The notes under the pieces: model-generated
Told to the model about the DNA's origin: nothing
Databases searched by the model: none
Seen by the model: only the letters and a program-made list of their open reading frames with translations
Part shown: positions 8,808 to 17,386 of the stretch, piece after piece
Layout: each line of letters starts with the position of its first letter
How positions within the stretch are numbered: the first letter of the stretch is position 1
Assembly: GCF_001905735.1 (NCBI RefSeq)
Contig: NZ_LISW01000005.1
Location: 419,426-483,425 of the forward strand
Origin: Streptomyces sp. CB01249
GTDB lineage: Bacteria > Actinomycetota > Actinomycetes > Streptomycetales > Streptomycetaceae
Length of the DNA: 64,000 bases
Direction: 5' to 3'
Made by a program: the position numbers and the translations under genes

Positions 8808-8823
8808 TCGAACACTCGTACGA
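8808..8823 (-). promoter_or_regulatory. LexA/SOS box upstream of dnaE2
   Basis: The site reads TCGTACGAGTGTTCGA on the minus strand. It matches the Gram-positive/actinobacterial SOS consensus TCGAAC-N4-GTTCGA at 11 of 12 positions. It sits about 65 nt before the dnaE2 start, in the divergent region shared with the membrane-protein gene. Confidence 0.78.
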
Positions 8824-8926
8824 TACTCGGCGCCCGCCCGGTCTCCCCCGGTCACGGCCCCCTCCCCTTCCGCCGTTCGGCCGCGCCCCGACTGCGCGCG
8901 CGAGGGGCAGCCCGGAGCGTGGGGGC

Positions 8927-9952
8927 ATGACTTTCGCCGACGAGGTGCGGAACGCCGTCACCCCCCGGGCCGCTCTGCTCGTCATCGGGGTGCTGGCTCT
9001 TCAGCTGCTGTTCATCGCGTCCTACATCGGGGCGCTGCACCACCCGAAGCCGACGGACGTCCCCTTCGGCGTCGTCGCGCCCCAGCAGGCGTCCGCCCGG
9101 CTCGTCGCCCAGCTGGACGGCCTCCCGGGCGGCCCGCTCGACCCGCGTACGGTCTCCGACGAGGCCACCGCCCGCCGGCAGATCCTCGACCGCGAGATCG
9201 ACGGCGCCCTCATCGTGGACCCCCGGGGCACCCGGGACACCGTGCTGGTCGCCTCCGGCGGGGGCACCGTCCTGGCCACCTCGCTCACGAAGATCGTCAA
9301 GGAGGCGGAGGCGGCCCAGCGGCGCACCGTGCGCGCCGTCGACGTGGCCCCGGCCTCGCGCCAGGACTTCGACGGGCTGTCCGCGTTCTATCTGGCGGTG
9401 GGCTGGTGCGTCGGCGGCTATCTCTGCGCCTCGATCCTGGCGATCAGCGCGGGCACCCGCCCCGCCAACCGGCAGCGCGCGCTGATCCGGACCGGGGTCA
9501 TGGCGCTGTACGCGATCGCGGGCGGCATCGGCGGCGCGCTCATCATCGGCCCGGTCCTCGGCGCCCTGCCCGGCAGCTTCTGGGGGCTGGCGGGCCTGGG
9601 CGCGCTGACCGTCTTCGCGGTCGGCATGATCACCCTCGCACTGGAGGGGCTCACCGGCATCGTCGGCATCGGCCTGGCCGTCCTGATCGTGGTCATCGCG
9701 GGCAACCCGAGCGCGGGCGGCGCCTTCCCGCTCCCGATGCTCCCGGACTTCTGGCGCGCGATCGGCCCCGCCCTGCCCCCGGGCGCCTCGACCTGGACGG
9801 CCCGCTCGATCGCGTACTTCCACGGCAACGCGGTGACCGGCCCCCTGCTGATCCTGTCCGCGTGGGCGGTGGCGGGCACGGCGGGCACGCTGCTGACGGC
9901 GATGCGCAGAACCCCGGACCGACCGGCGACGACGGAGGCGTCCCCCGGCTAG
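8927..9952 (+). CDS. Multi-spanning membrane protein, YhgE/DUF3533-like
   Basis: A 341-residue membrane protein. One N-terminal segment (ALLVIGVLALQLLFIASYIGAL) is followed by an extracytoplasmic domain of about 130 residues (FGVVAPQQASARLVAQLDGLPG...GGGTVLATSLTKIVKEAEAAQR). Five or so membrane helices fill residues ~150-325. This TM1-soluble-TM layout, with an NP/GGAFPLPMLPDFWRAIGPALPPG motif late in the protein, is that of the YhgE/Pip and DUF3533 proteins related to ABC-2 permeases. No ATPase gene is adjacent. The next gene starts 11 nt after its stop, so they are probably co-transcribed. The function is unknown; export or envelope maintenance is a guess. Confidence 0.82.
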   Translation: MTFADEVRNAVTPRAALLVIGVLALQLLFIASYIGALHHPKPTDVPFGVVAPQQASARLVAQLDGLPGGPLDPRTVSDEATARRQILDREIDGALIVDPRGTRDTVLVASGGGTVLATSLTKIVKEAEAAQRRTVRAVDVAPASRQDFDGLSAFYLAVGWCVGGYLCASILAISAGTRPANRQRALIRTGVMALYAIAGGIGGALIIGPVLGALPGSFWGLAGLGALTVFAVGMITLALEGLTGIVGIGLAVLIVVIAGNPSAGGAFPLPMLPDFWRAIGPALPPGASTWTARSIAYFHGNAVTGPLLILSAWAVAGTAGTLLTAMRRTPDRPATTEASPG

Positions 9953-9963
9953 CATCGGCGCCC

Positions 9964-10515
9964 ATGATCACACTGGCCGTCACCGTCGGGCTCGCGTTCG
10001 CCGGCTATGCGCTCACCTATCTCAACGGGCTGCGCCTCTCGCAGCGCCAGGAACGCCTCGCCCGGGTGAACCGCCAGCTCGGCGACTTCTACGGCCCCCT
10101 GTTCGCCCTCACCGAGGCCAACAGCCGCATCTTCGCCGCGTTCGTGGAGCGCAACGCCCGCCCCGACGGCAGATCCCCCTTCGACCACGAGACGCCGCCC
10201 ACCGAGGAAGAGCTCGCCGAGTGGCGGCTGTGGGTCACGACCGTCTTCCTCCCGAACATCCGGGCCATGCGCGATCTCGTCCTCACCCACGCCGACCTCC
10301 TGAGCGAGCCGGTGATGCCACCCCTCCTGCTCCAGCTGTGCGCCCATGTCTCGGGTTACGAGATCACGGCCGCCCGGTGGTCGCGGGGCAACCACGAACA
10401 GCACCTCTCGGTGGTGTCGTTCCCCAGCCGGGAGATAGCCGCGTACGCGCGCAAGGGCTTCACCGAACTGAAGAAGGAACAGGCCCGCCTGCTCGGGCAG
10501 CGGCACGCCCGCTGA
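9964..10515 (+). CDS. Hypothetical membrane-anchored protein
   Basis: A 183-residue protein with a single N-terminal hydrophobic segment (ITLAVTVGLAFAGYALTYL, about residues 2-20). A cytoplasmic, largely helical domain follows, with conserved-looking stretches RLSQRQERLARVNRQLGDFYGPLFALTEANSR and LWVTTVFLPNIRAMRDLVLTHADLL. The second half ends in a charged helix (KGFTELKKEQARLLGQRHAR). I do not recognise a named family. It probably shares a transcript with the upstream membrane protein, which starts nothing else in common. Codon use is ordinary for the window. The start is the first ATG after the upstream stop and gives a clean membrane anchor. Confidence 0.75.
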   Translation: MITLAVTVGLAFAGYALTYLNGLRLSQRQERLARVNRQLGDFYGPLFALTEANSRIFAAFVERNARPDGRSPFDHETPPTEEELAEWRLWVTTVFLPNIRAMRDLVLTHADLLSEPVMPPLLLQLCAHVSGYEITAARWSRGNHEQHLSVVSFPSREIAAYARKGFTELKKEQARLLGQRHAR

Positions 10516-10652
10516 CGCGCACCCCACGCGGCGCACAACACCGAAGAGCCACCGCACGCCCCTAGGCGTGACAGGTGCATGGCGGCATTCTGGAGCGACC
10601 TCGCACACCCGCGAGGACGGTCCAACTGCCCCTCTCCCCACGGAGGTTGTCC

Positions 10653-11138
10653 ATGCGCCGTCGCGTCGCCACCCTGCTCGCCGCCCTCGGGCTGTCGCTC
10701 CCGCTCGCCCTGCTGCCCGTCGCGTCCGCCTCGGCGGCCCCCGCGGACAAACCCCAGGTCCTCAGTTCCTGGACGCAGACGAGCGCCGCCAGCTACAACG
10801 CGTGGAACTCCGCCCGCAACAACAAGGGCGCCTGGTCCTCGTACGGCTTCGACTGGTCGACGGACTACTGCAGCACCTCGCCCGACAACCCCTTCGGCTT
10901 CCCGTTCCAGACGGCCTGCGCCCGGCACGACTTCGGGTACCGCAACTACAAGGCCGCCGGGACGTTCTCCGCCAACAAGGCCCGGCTCGACAACGCCCTC
11001 TACGCGGACCTCAAACGCGTGTGCGCCGCCTACTCCGGGGCCAAGCGGACCTCGTGCGACGCCACGGCCTGGACGTACTACCACGCGGTGGACATCTTCG
11101 GCGTGGCACCGGCCGGGGCGGGCGCGGGAAGAGGCTGA
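10653..11138 (+). CDS. Secreted phospholipase A2 (prokaryotic type)
   Basis: A 161-residue exported enzyme that hydrolyses the sn-2 ester of phospholipids. Residues 1-29 form a signal peptide (MRRRVATLL, a Leu-rich core and ASASAA cleavage). The mature part resembles the Streptomyces violaceoruber enzyme (PF09056): a calcium-binding region around SYGFDWSTDYCSTSPDNPFGF, the catalytic His-Asp pair in ACARHDFGYRNYK, and four cysteines (YCST, ACAR, VCAA, SCDA) for two disulfides. The ATG is preceded by CGGAGG at 6-nt spacing. The gene converges on the streptogrisin gene across a bidirectional hairpin. It is probably a single-gene transcript. Confidence 0.94.
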   Translation: MRRRVATLLAALGLSLPLALLPVASASAAPADKPQVLSSWTQTSAASYNAWNSARNNKGAWSSYGFDWSTDYCSTSPDNPFGFPFQTACARHDFGYRNYKAAGTFSANKARLDNALYADLKRVCAAYSGAKRTSCDATAWTYYHAVDIFGVAPAGAGAGRG

Positions 11139-11149
11139 CCGGCGCACGC

Positions 11150-11180
11150 ACATGGCCCCCGGCGGGACCGGGGGCCATGT
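11150..11180. terminator. Bidirectional hairpin between phospholipase and protease genes
   Basis: Arms 11150-11162 and 11168-11180 pair perfectly (13 bp) around a 5-nt loop. It lies between two convergent stop codons and can serve both genes. Confidence 0.8.
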
Positions 11181-11199
11181 GTCCGTACGGGACCGGGCG

Positions 11200-12099
11200 T
11201 CAGTTCAGCGTGACGCCGTACGCGCTCAGCGCCTCGGTGACCGGCTGGAAGAACGTCGTACCGCCGGAGCTGCAGTTGCCGCTGCCGCCGGAGGTCAGGC
11301 CGACGGCCTTGGAACCGGAGTAGAGCGGACCGCCCGAGTCGCCGCCCTCGGCGCACACATTGGTCTGGATCATGCCGTAGACGACATCACCGTTGCCGTA
11401 GTTGACCGTGGCGTTGAGCCCGGTGACGGTGCCGCTGTGGACACCGGTCGTGGAGCCCCGGCGGGTCACCGACATGCCGACCGTGGCGTTGGCCGCGCCG
11501 GTGATGGTGACGCTGCCGACCGTGCCCGGGTGGGCGAGCGAGGTGTTGTCGTAGCGCACGATTCCGTAGTCGTTGCCCGGGAAGCTGGAGCCGACCGTCG
11601 GGCCTATGTAGGTGCTGTTCGAGGAGTTGGTGTACCAGGGCGGGTTGCCGTCGGTGCAGTGACCGGCGGTCAGGAAGTAGTACGTGCTGCCGCTGTGGAC
11701 GTTGAACCCGAGGGAACAGCGCCAGCCGGGTGCGTAGATCGCGTCACCGCCGGAGAGCAGCTTGTTGAACTTGCCCGGGGTGTGCTCGATGCGCAGGGCG
11801 CCCGCGTTGCCGCCCGCGGAGTCCTTGATCTGCTTGATCTCCGCCGCGGAGACCGTGCTGTCGACCGTGACGACGACCTTCCCGGTCTTCTGGTCGACGC
11901 TCCACGCCGTGCCCGCGATGTCGGCGCCGAGGACGGCGTCACTGGCGGCGGCGAGCTGGTTGGCGCTGTACGTTCCGGTGGAGTTCGCCTGGGCGGTGGG
12001 GACGGCCAGGGCGCCTATGGCCACCAGGCCCGCCGCGATGGCGAGGGCCCGAGTGCGTCTGGCGGTACCGCTGAGGGGGGTGGTGCGCTTGATCCTCAC
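11200..12099 (-). CDS. Streptogrisin B-like secreted serine protease (chymotrypsin fold)
   Basis: A 299-residue preproenzyme, the same length as I recall for S. griseus protease B. It has a signal peptide (RIKRTTPLSGTARRTRALAIAAG with an ALAVPTAQA cleavage region), an alpha-lytic-type propeptide (SANQLAAASDAVLGADIAGTAW to about residue 114), then a mature domain of about 185 residues. The triad is visible as His in TAGHC, Asp in NDYGIVRY and Ser in GDSGGPLYSG. Cysteines at RCSLG, GHCTD, NVCAEG and GNCSSG fit the two family disulfides. GTG is chosen over the ATG two codons earlier because its spacing to GGAGG (7 nt) is better and because the known precursors begin M-RIKRT. The propeptide acts as folding chaperone in this family. 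Confidence 0.95.
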   Translation of the reverse strand: MRIKRTTPLSGTARRTRALAIAAGLVAIGALAVPTAQANSTGTYSANQLAAASDAVLGADIAGTAWSVDQKTGKVVVTVDSTVSAAEIKQIKDSAGGNAGALRIEHTPGKFNKLLSGGDAIYAPGWRCSLGFNVHSGSTYYFLTAGHCTDGNPPWYTNSSNSTYIGPTVGSSFPGNDYGIVRYDNTSLAHPGTVGSVTITGAANATVGMSVTRRGSTTGVHSGTVTGLNATVNYGNGDVVYGMIQTNVCAEGGDSGGPLYSGSKAVGLTSGGSGNCSSGGTTFFQPVTEALSAYGVTLN

Positions 12100-12288
12100 T
12101 GTCATTCCTCCCGAGGGGAATATCGGGGGCCCGCCTGTGGGGTGGTCGGACCCGTGAGGCGCAGTCAGGCACACGGCCATCCGTCCGCATTCCGGATATG
12201 CCGTGCCCCTGACAAGCGCTGCTCGGGAGTATTCAAGGCGTCAACTTCTCGCGCAAGGGTGCCTTTTGGCCTGAGCTCGCGACCGCCC

Positions 12289-13089
12289 TCAGCCGTCGGC
12301 CCGCTGCCGCTCCCCCGCCTCCACGGCCGCCGGAAGGGTGTTGCCCGGCGGCGGGAAGGGGCAGATGAAGTGGTCCGCGAAGGCGCACGGCGGCAGCAGC
12401 GCCCGGTTGAAGTCGACGGTCACCGCGCCGTCGGCGTCCGGTGCGGCGGGCCGCAGGAACCGGAAGCGGTAACTGCTGTTTCCGCTGGTCGCGTCGGCGA
12501 AGACGGCCCAGAGCGACCCGTCCGGCTCGACGGCGACCTGAAGCGTGTGCCCGGCCCCGTCCAGCTCGAATGCGATCTCCCCGGCGAGCCCCAGCCCGCG
12601 CTCGACACCGTCGGCGTTCTCGACCCGGACGGTGCGCGCGTCCGGGTACGGGCGGAAGGTGCCCGGCACCGCCCAGCGCGGGTCGTACGGGGTCGCGTCG
12701 ATCGCCCGGAACGCGCGCCGTGCGGGCGAATCGGGGTCGAAGACGCGGACCGCCCACAGGCCCTCGCGGCTGAGCACGACGAGCCTGCGTCCCTCGTGCG
12801 CGACCCGGGAGGCGCCGATCGGCCCCTGGTCCGCACCGAGCCGGACCTCCCCGGCGAAGGGCTTCCCGTCGACGGTCAGCCCGTCCTCCGGGGCGGCGTC
12901 GAGCACCGGTGCGCCGTCCTCCTCGCGCCACCGGCCCGGGACGGCCGGAATTCGCCCCTCCGGGTAGTCCGCGAGCCAGTGGGTCCCGGTGAGGGAGAGC
13001 GGACCGTACGGCGCCGAGACCGTGGCGGTCCGCTCCTCGTGCCAGCGCTCCCAGTCCCGCGCTGCCTGTTGCTGTGCGTGCGTGCTCAT
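12289..13089 (-). CDS. DUF1684 domain-containing protein
   Basis: A 266-residue soluble protein of DUF1684. It opens with the conserved ARDWERWHEERTATVSAPYGPLSLTGTHWL segment and ends with the family signature block of conserved NSSYRFRFLRPAAPDADGAVTVDFNRALLPPCAFADHFICPFPPPGN (about residues 207-253). The biochemical role is not established in the literature I know; homologues are described as uncharacterised. It is the last gene of the flavin-monooxygenase operon, starting only 3 nt after the preceding stop codon, so it is likely to serve the same pathway. The region downstream leads to the divergent promoter of the protease gene about 190 bp away. Confidence 0.85.
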   Translation of the reverse strand: MSTHAQQQAARDWERWHEERTATVSAPYGPLSLTGTHWLADYPEGRIPAVPGRWREEDGAPVLDAAPEDGLTVDGKPFAGEVRLGADQGPIGASRVAHEGRRLVVLSREGLWAVRVFDPDSPARRAFRAIDATPYDPRWAVPGTFRPYPDARTVRVENADGVERGLGLAGEIAFELDGAGHTLQVAVEPDGSLWAVFADATSGNSSYRFRFLRPAAPDADGAVTVDFNRALLPPCAFADHFICPFPPPGNTLPAAVEAGERQRADG

Positions 13090-13092
13090 GGA

Positions 13093-14397
13093 TCAACCCT
13101 TCCATACCGGTTCGGCGAGACCGAGGTGCGACCGCAGGGTGGAACCGGTGTACGCCCGGCGGAAGACCCCCCGTTCCTGAAGGAGCGGGACGACCCGGTC
13201 GACGAAGTCGTCGAGGCCGCCGGGGGTGAGGTGCGGGACGAGGATGAAGCCGTCGGCGGCCCCGGCCGCCACGTACTCCGTCAACTGCGCGGCGACGGTG
13301 GCCGGGCTGCCGATGAACGACTGGCGGCCGGTCGCCTCGATGACCGTCTGCCGGATGGAGAGCCCCTTCTCCCGGGACAGCGCACGCCAGCGGGCCGCCA
13401 CCGCGAGCGGGTCGCCCTGCCGGACCCGCCCCCGGGCCGGCTCGGCGCCGGGGTCCGGGTCGGTCGCGGGCAGCGGCCCGTCCGGGTCGTACCCGGAGAG
13501 GTCGCGGCCCCAGACCTGCTCCAGGGCGGCGATCGCGCTCTGCGGCGAGACCTGCTGGAGACGGATGGCGGCCGCATGCTCCTGCGCCTCGGCGTCGGTG
13601 TCGCCGAGCACGAAGGTGACGCCGGGCATGACCTTCAGCTCGTCGGGCTCCCTGCCGTGGGCCGCCAGCCGGCCCTTGACGTCCGCGTAGAAGGCGCGGC
13701 CCGCTTCGAGGGTGCCGTGCCGGGTGAAGACGATGTCGGCGGCGGACGCGGCGAAGTCCCGGCCCTCGGGCGAGTCGCCGGCCTGGATGACGACGGGATG
13801 GCCCTGGGGGGAGCGCGGCACGGTGAACTCGCCCTCGACGGTGAAGTGCCGGCCCCGGTGCGAGACGGGGCGCGGGGTGCCGTCGGGGGTCCAGGAGTCC
13901 CACAGTTCGCGGGCGGTGGCGACGAACTCGGCGGCGCGGGTGTACCGATCGGCGCGGTCCAGATAGCCGCCGCGCCGGAAGTTCTCACCGGTGAAGGCGT
14001 CGGACGAGGTGACCGCGTTCCACGCGGCCCGGCCGGCGCTGAGGTGGTCGAGGGTGGCGAGCCGGCGGGCCAGTTCGTAGGGCTCGTTGAAGGTGGTGTT
14101 GACGGTGGCGGCGAGGCCGAGCCGTTCGGTGACCGCCGCCAGCGCGGACAGCACGGTCAGGGACTCGGGTCTGCCGACCACGTCCAGGTCGTGGATCAGC
14201 CCCTTGTGCTCGCGCAGCCGCAGCCCCTCGGCGAGGAAGAAGAAGTCGAACAGGCCCCGCTCGGCCGTGCGCGCGAGGTGTTCGAACGAGGAGAACTCGA
14301 TCTGGCTGCGGGAGCGCGGGTCGGACCAGACGGTGGTGTTGTTCACGCCGGGGAAGTGCGCGGCGAGGTGCATACGTTTCGGGGCGGCGGCCGTCAT
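13093..14397 (-). CDS. FMN-dependent monooxygenase, NtaA/SnaA/DszA family
   Basis: A 434-residue flavin-dependent monooxygenase of the bacterial luciferase fold. Family features are the opening MHLAAHFPGVNNTTVWSDP, the EHLARTAERGLFDFFFLAEGLRLRE segment, RLGLAATVNTTFNEPYELARRLATLDHLS, the GRAAWNAVTSSD motif and GHPVVIQAGDSPEGRDFAA. Relatives oxidise nitrilotriacetate, dibenzothiophene sulfone or sulfonate-like compounds using FMNH2 supplied by a separate reductase; none is encoded in this operon. The start overlaps the preceding monooxygenase stop as ATGA, and the following DUF1684 gene starts 3 nt after its stop. The substrate cannot be deduced; sulfur- or nitrogen-compound scavenging is an inference from the family. 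Confidence 0.9.
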   Translation of the reverse strand: MTAAAPKRMHLAAHFPGVNNTTVWSDPRSRSQIEFSSFEHLARTAERGLFDFFFLAEGLRLREHKGLIHDLDVVGRPESLTVLSALAAVTERLGLAATVNTTFNEPYELARRLATLDHLSAGRAAWNAVTSSDAFTGENFRRGGYLDRADRYTRAAEFVATARELWDSWTPDGTPRPVSHRGRHFTVEGEFTVPRSPQGHPVVIQAGDSPEGRDFAASAADIVFTRHGTLEAGRAFYADVKGRLAAHGREPDELKVMPGVTFVLGDTDAEAQEHAAAIRLQQVSPQSAIAALEQVWGRDLSGYDPDGPLPATDPDPGAEPARGRVRQGDPLAVAARWRALSREKGLSIRQTVIEATGRQSFIGSPATVAAQLTEYVAAGAADGFILVPHLTPGGLDDFVDRVVPLLQERGVFRRAYTGSTLRSHLGLAEPVWKG

Positions 14398-15461
14398 ACC
14401 CGTTCCCCCACGCGTGCGTACCGGTTGGCGGGACGGGCCAGGCCCAGGTGCTCGCGCAGGGTGCCGCCCGGGTAGAAGGTCCGGAACAGGCTGCGGTGCT
14501 GGAGCAGGGCCACCGTGCCGTTGACGATCCGTTCGAGGTCGCGGGCGGGGGTGATCGGGGTGAGGTGGAAGCCGTCGACCGCGCCGGCCCGGTGCCACTC
14601 GGTGATCAGATCGGCCAGGTCGACCGGGCCGCCCCGGAAGTAGGTCCCCCGGTCGGGCGGCGGCGGCCCGGTCGCCAGCCCGGGCTCGAAGGCCGTCTCG
14701 GCGTCGCCGAGGTCCACGGTGAGCGCGGCGAACACCCGCAGCGCGTCGGGGTCCCGGCCGTGCGCGGCGGCGCGGCGGCGCACGTCGTCGCGGAGCGCGG
14801 CGGTCCGCTCGGGGGTGGTGGCCCGTACGAGGACGACGTCGGCGTGGCGCGCGGCGGCGTCCCTGGCCGGCTCGGCCGTTCCGTCGATCACGACGACGGG
14901 GTGGCCCTGCGGCGGCCGGGGCACGATGGCCGGCCCCCGGACGCTGAACGCGGCGCCCTCGAAGTCGATGTGGTGCAGCTTGTCGCGGTCGATGAAGCGG
15001 CCGGTCGCGGTGGAGCGGATCTCGGCGTCGTCCTCCCAGCTGTCCCAGAGCCGGGCCGAGACGTCGGCGCACTCGCCCGCCTCGCGCCACAGGTCCGGGG
15101 CGGACGCCGCGGGACGGCGGCCGAACAGCCGGGCCTCCGCCTCGGTCGTGGACACGCCGACGTGCCAGCCCGCCCGGCCCCGGCTGACCCAGTCCAGGGT
15201 GGCCACGGCCGACGACACGTGGAACGGCTCGGTGTGGGTGGTGGTGACCGTCGGCACCAGGCCGACGCGGCGGGTGGCGGGGGCCACCCGGGCGAGTACG
15301 GCGAGCGCGTCGGGCCCCGGCCGGGCGAACGAGTCGCCGAGGGTGACGAAATCGAGCGCCCCGCCCTCCGCGAGCCGGGCGAGCCCGGTGTGGTGCGCGG
15401 CGTCGTAGCGGGGCGGGCCGCCGATCTCGGCGGCCAGGTGGAGGGGCCGGAGAGCTGGCAT
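14394..15461 (-). CDS. LLM-class flavin-dependent oxidoreductase
   Basis: A 355-residue luciferase-like monooxygenase. It shows the N-terminal LHLAAEIGGPPRYDAAHHTGLARLAEGGALDFVTLGDSF, the TRRVGLVPTVTTTHTEPFHVSSAVATLDWVSRGRAGWHVGVS flavin-binding region, and PPQGHPVVVIDGTAEPARDAAARHADVV. It is related to, but shorter than, the NtaA-type enzyme encoded next in the operon, so the two may act in tandem on one compound or its breakdown product. AAAGGAC precedes the ATG. The upstream FAD-binding-protein gene ends 80 nt before this start, so the operon could have a second internal promoter there, although no clear one is visible. Confidence 0.88.
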   Translation of the reverse strand: MPALRPLHLAAEIGGPPRYDAAHHTGLARLAEGGALDFVTLGDSFARPGPDALAVLARVAPATRRVGLVPTVTTTHTEPFHVSSAVATLDWVSRGRAGWHVGVSTTEAEARLFGRRPAASAPDLWREAGECADVSARLWDSWEDDAEIRSTATGRFIDRDKLHHIDFEGAAFSVRGPAIVPRPPQGHPVVVIDGTAEPARDAAARHADVVLVRATTPERTAALRDDVRRRAAAHGRDPDALRVFAALTVDLGDAETAFEPGLATGPPPPDRGTYFRGGPVDLADLITEWHRAGAVDGFHLTPITPARDLERIVNGTVALLQHRSLFRTFYPGGTLREHLGLARPANRYARVGERV

Positions 15462-15541
15462 GGCAAGTCCTTTCGGCGGAGCGTGGGTGCCGGCCTTGGG
15501 GCGGCACGGTGAAGGTGGGTGCGGGAGGAGGCCGCCGGTGC

Positions 15542-17386
15542 TCAGTCCCCCGGGTCCGGGTGGAGGCGGCGCAGCAGGACGAGGGCGGCGCGCGCGGTCG
15601 CGTCGTTCTGGCCGAACGCCGGGCCGCCGGTGCGCGGCCGGGTGAACGCCCCGCTCGTACGCGCCCCGGTGTGCGGGCCGAGCGCGAAGCGGCGCGGGTG
15701 CGGGCGTCCGGCGCGGTCCACGATCCGGCCGTCGCCGGGGTCGACCGCGAGCAGCCCGGAGGCGGTGGCGGCGGCCCCGTCCTCGTACAGCGTGCGCAGC
15801 AGGGGTGAACGGGTGCGCCCGGGTGCGGGGGCGGGGAGCCGGGCCTCGACCAGGGCGCGGGCCTCGACTCGCGCACCCGGCACGGTGGCGCTCGCCGCGC
15901 GGAAGACGCCCCGTTCCTCGTCGGCCTCGACCGTCGTGCCGGCGCCGAGGAAGCGGACGACGCCGGCCCGGGAGAGCGCGAGCAGCTGCCGCAGCCGGGG
16001 GCCGGGCGGTCCGGAGGCGAGGTAGCTGAAGAAGCCGTGCCACTCGTCCCCGATGTCGCCGAGCCGGACGAGCGTTCCGTAGACCGAGAGCAGTCCGAGG
16101 AAGACGGCGAGGTCCTCGCTGTGCCCGGGGTCGTTCCGGCGTGCGAGGTCGGCGGCGATGTGGGCGCGGACCGCTTCCTGGAGGGCGTCGGACGACGTGT
16201 GGCGGATCTTGTCCAGCGGGCGGTCGAGCGCGTCGAGATCGAGCCGGTCGGCGGGGTCGGGGACGGCGTCGGCGATCAGGTCCCGCAGTTCGGCGCTGCC
16301 CGGACCGGCCGCGGCGTACTTCTCCTCGAAGGCGGCCCGGTCGGCGGCGGTCCGCTCGGGGTGGGCGGTGAACAGCCGGTGGTAGTGGGCGTGCCCGAGC
16401 TCCTTGTCGACATGGGGCCGGATGTCCCGGCGGAAGTCGGGCGGCTGCGGCCGGTCCCGCAGCTCCGCGCTCCGCTCGGGCCCGAAGAAGCGTGGCAGCG
16501 GCGGCCGTTCGCCCTCTAACCCGTAGCCGATCTTGGCGCGGTACGGGACGCCGCGCCGCGATCCGGCGTACAGGACGGGCTCCCGGCCGGAAGGCACGTA
16601 CGCCCCGTTCTCGTACCGTCCGCCGCGGCCCTCGGTGAGCAGCACCATGAGGTCGATGAAGGCGAGTCCGAGTCCTCGGACGATGACGGGTTCGCCCGCG
16701 GGCAGCGCGCTCAGGTCGCTGTCGGCGGTGAAGGCGGGCGGCAGGTGGACGAGCCCGTGCCGGTCCGCGAAGGCGGAGAGCGCGCGCTGTTCGCCGTCCG
16801 GCCCGGCGTCCAGGTGGCCGAGGGTGAGGACGACCAGGTCGGCGGCGAGCGGTGCGTCCCGGCCCGCGAGGTGGACGAGCTGGCGGCCGTCGCGCGGGCC
16901 GGTGACGCGCAGGGCCGGGGCACGGTGTTCATGGACGGTGACCGCGGGCGGGAGGGCCGCCACCGCGTGCGCGTACACCCAGCGCAGATAGGCGCCCTGG
17001 AGTCGCCGGCTCGGGAAGTCGCGCCCTCGCAGCGTCTCGATCTCGGCGCGCAGCCGGGGGTCGGCGGCCGCCTCGGCGCACGGGGTCCGGCCCTCCCGTA
17101 CGTCCGCCGCCCAGGCGTCGAGCGCGGGCCCCTCCCGGACGGGGCCCTCCTGGCGGACGGTGTCGTCGGTGAACATCGTGACGTCCTGGGCCATGGAGTT
17201 CATCCACAGCAGCGGGGACTGGTCGCGGCGCCAGATCCGGCCGCTTCCGGGCGGGTGGGGGTCGATGAGGTGGAGGTCCAGCGGCCGGTCCCCGTACAGG
17301 GCGGGGGCGTTGGCGGCGAGCCGTTCGACCAGGCCGGTGCCGCGGGGCCCGGCGCCGATGACGGCCAGCGCGGGCCGGGCGCTCAC
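15542..17386 (-). CDS. FAD/NAD(P)-binding protein with a TTA codon
   Basis: A 614-residue flavoprotein. The N-terminal Rossmann motif AVIGAGPRGTGLVERL binds FAD; DLHLIDPHPPGSGRIWRRDQSPLLWMNSMAQDVTMF and the second nucleotide-binding region near VIVRGLGLAFIDLMVLLTEGRGG match the NAD_binding_9 (PF13454) type. C-terminal PHPRRFALGPHTGARTSGAFTRPRTGGPAFGQND closes the FAD site. Leu 290 is encoded by TTA (plus-strand 16517-16519), the only TTA codon I found in any gene here, which would make translation depend on the bldA tRNA. The GTG start forms a GTGA overlap with a 28-codon upstream ORF. An in-frame GTG 27 nt further upstream (17413) lies inside that ORF and is less likely. Two monooxygenase genes follow. 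Confidence 0.88.
   Translation of the reverse strand: MSARPALAVIGAGPRGTGLVERLAANAPALYGDRPLDLHLIDPHPPGSGRIWRRDQSPLLWMNSMAQDVTMFTDDTVRQEGPVREGPALDAWAADVREGRTPCAEAAADPRLRAEIETLRGRDFPSRRLQGAYLRWVYAHAVAALPPAVTVHEHRAPALRVTGPRDGRQLVHLAGRDAPLAADLVVLTLGHLDAGPDGEQRALSAFADRHGLVHLPPAFTADSDLSALPAGEPVIVRGLGLAFIDLMVLLTEGRGGRYENGAYVPSGREPVLYAGSRRGVPYRAKIGYGLEGERPPLPRFFGPERSAELRDRPQPPDFRRDIRPHVDKELGHAHYHRLFTAHPERTAADRAAFEEKYAAAGPGSAELRDLIADAVPDPADRLDLDALDRPLDKIRHTSSDALQEAVRAHIAADLARRNDPGHSEDLAVFLGLLSVYGTLVRLGDIGDEWHGFFSYLASGPPGPRLRQLLALSRAGVVRFLGAGTTVEADEERGVFRAASATVPGARVEARALVEARLPAPAPGRTRSPLLRTLYEDGAAATASGLLAVDPGDGRIVDRAGRPHPRRFALGPHTGARTSGAFTRPRTGGPAFGQNDATARAALVLLRRLHPDPGD

Noticed and set aside
10579..14475. 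About 1300-codon plus-strand frame spanning phospholipase, protease and monooxygenase genes
   Set aside because: It crosses several convincing genes in other frames and has no recognisable domain.
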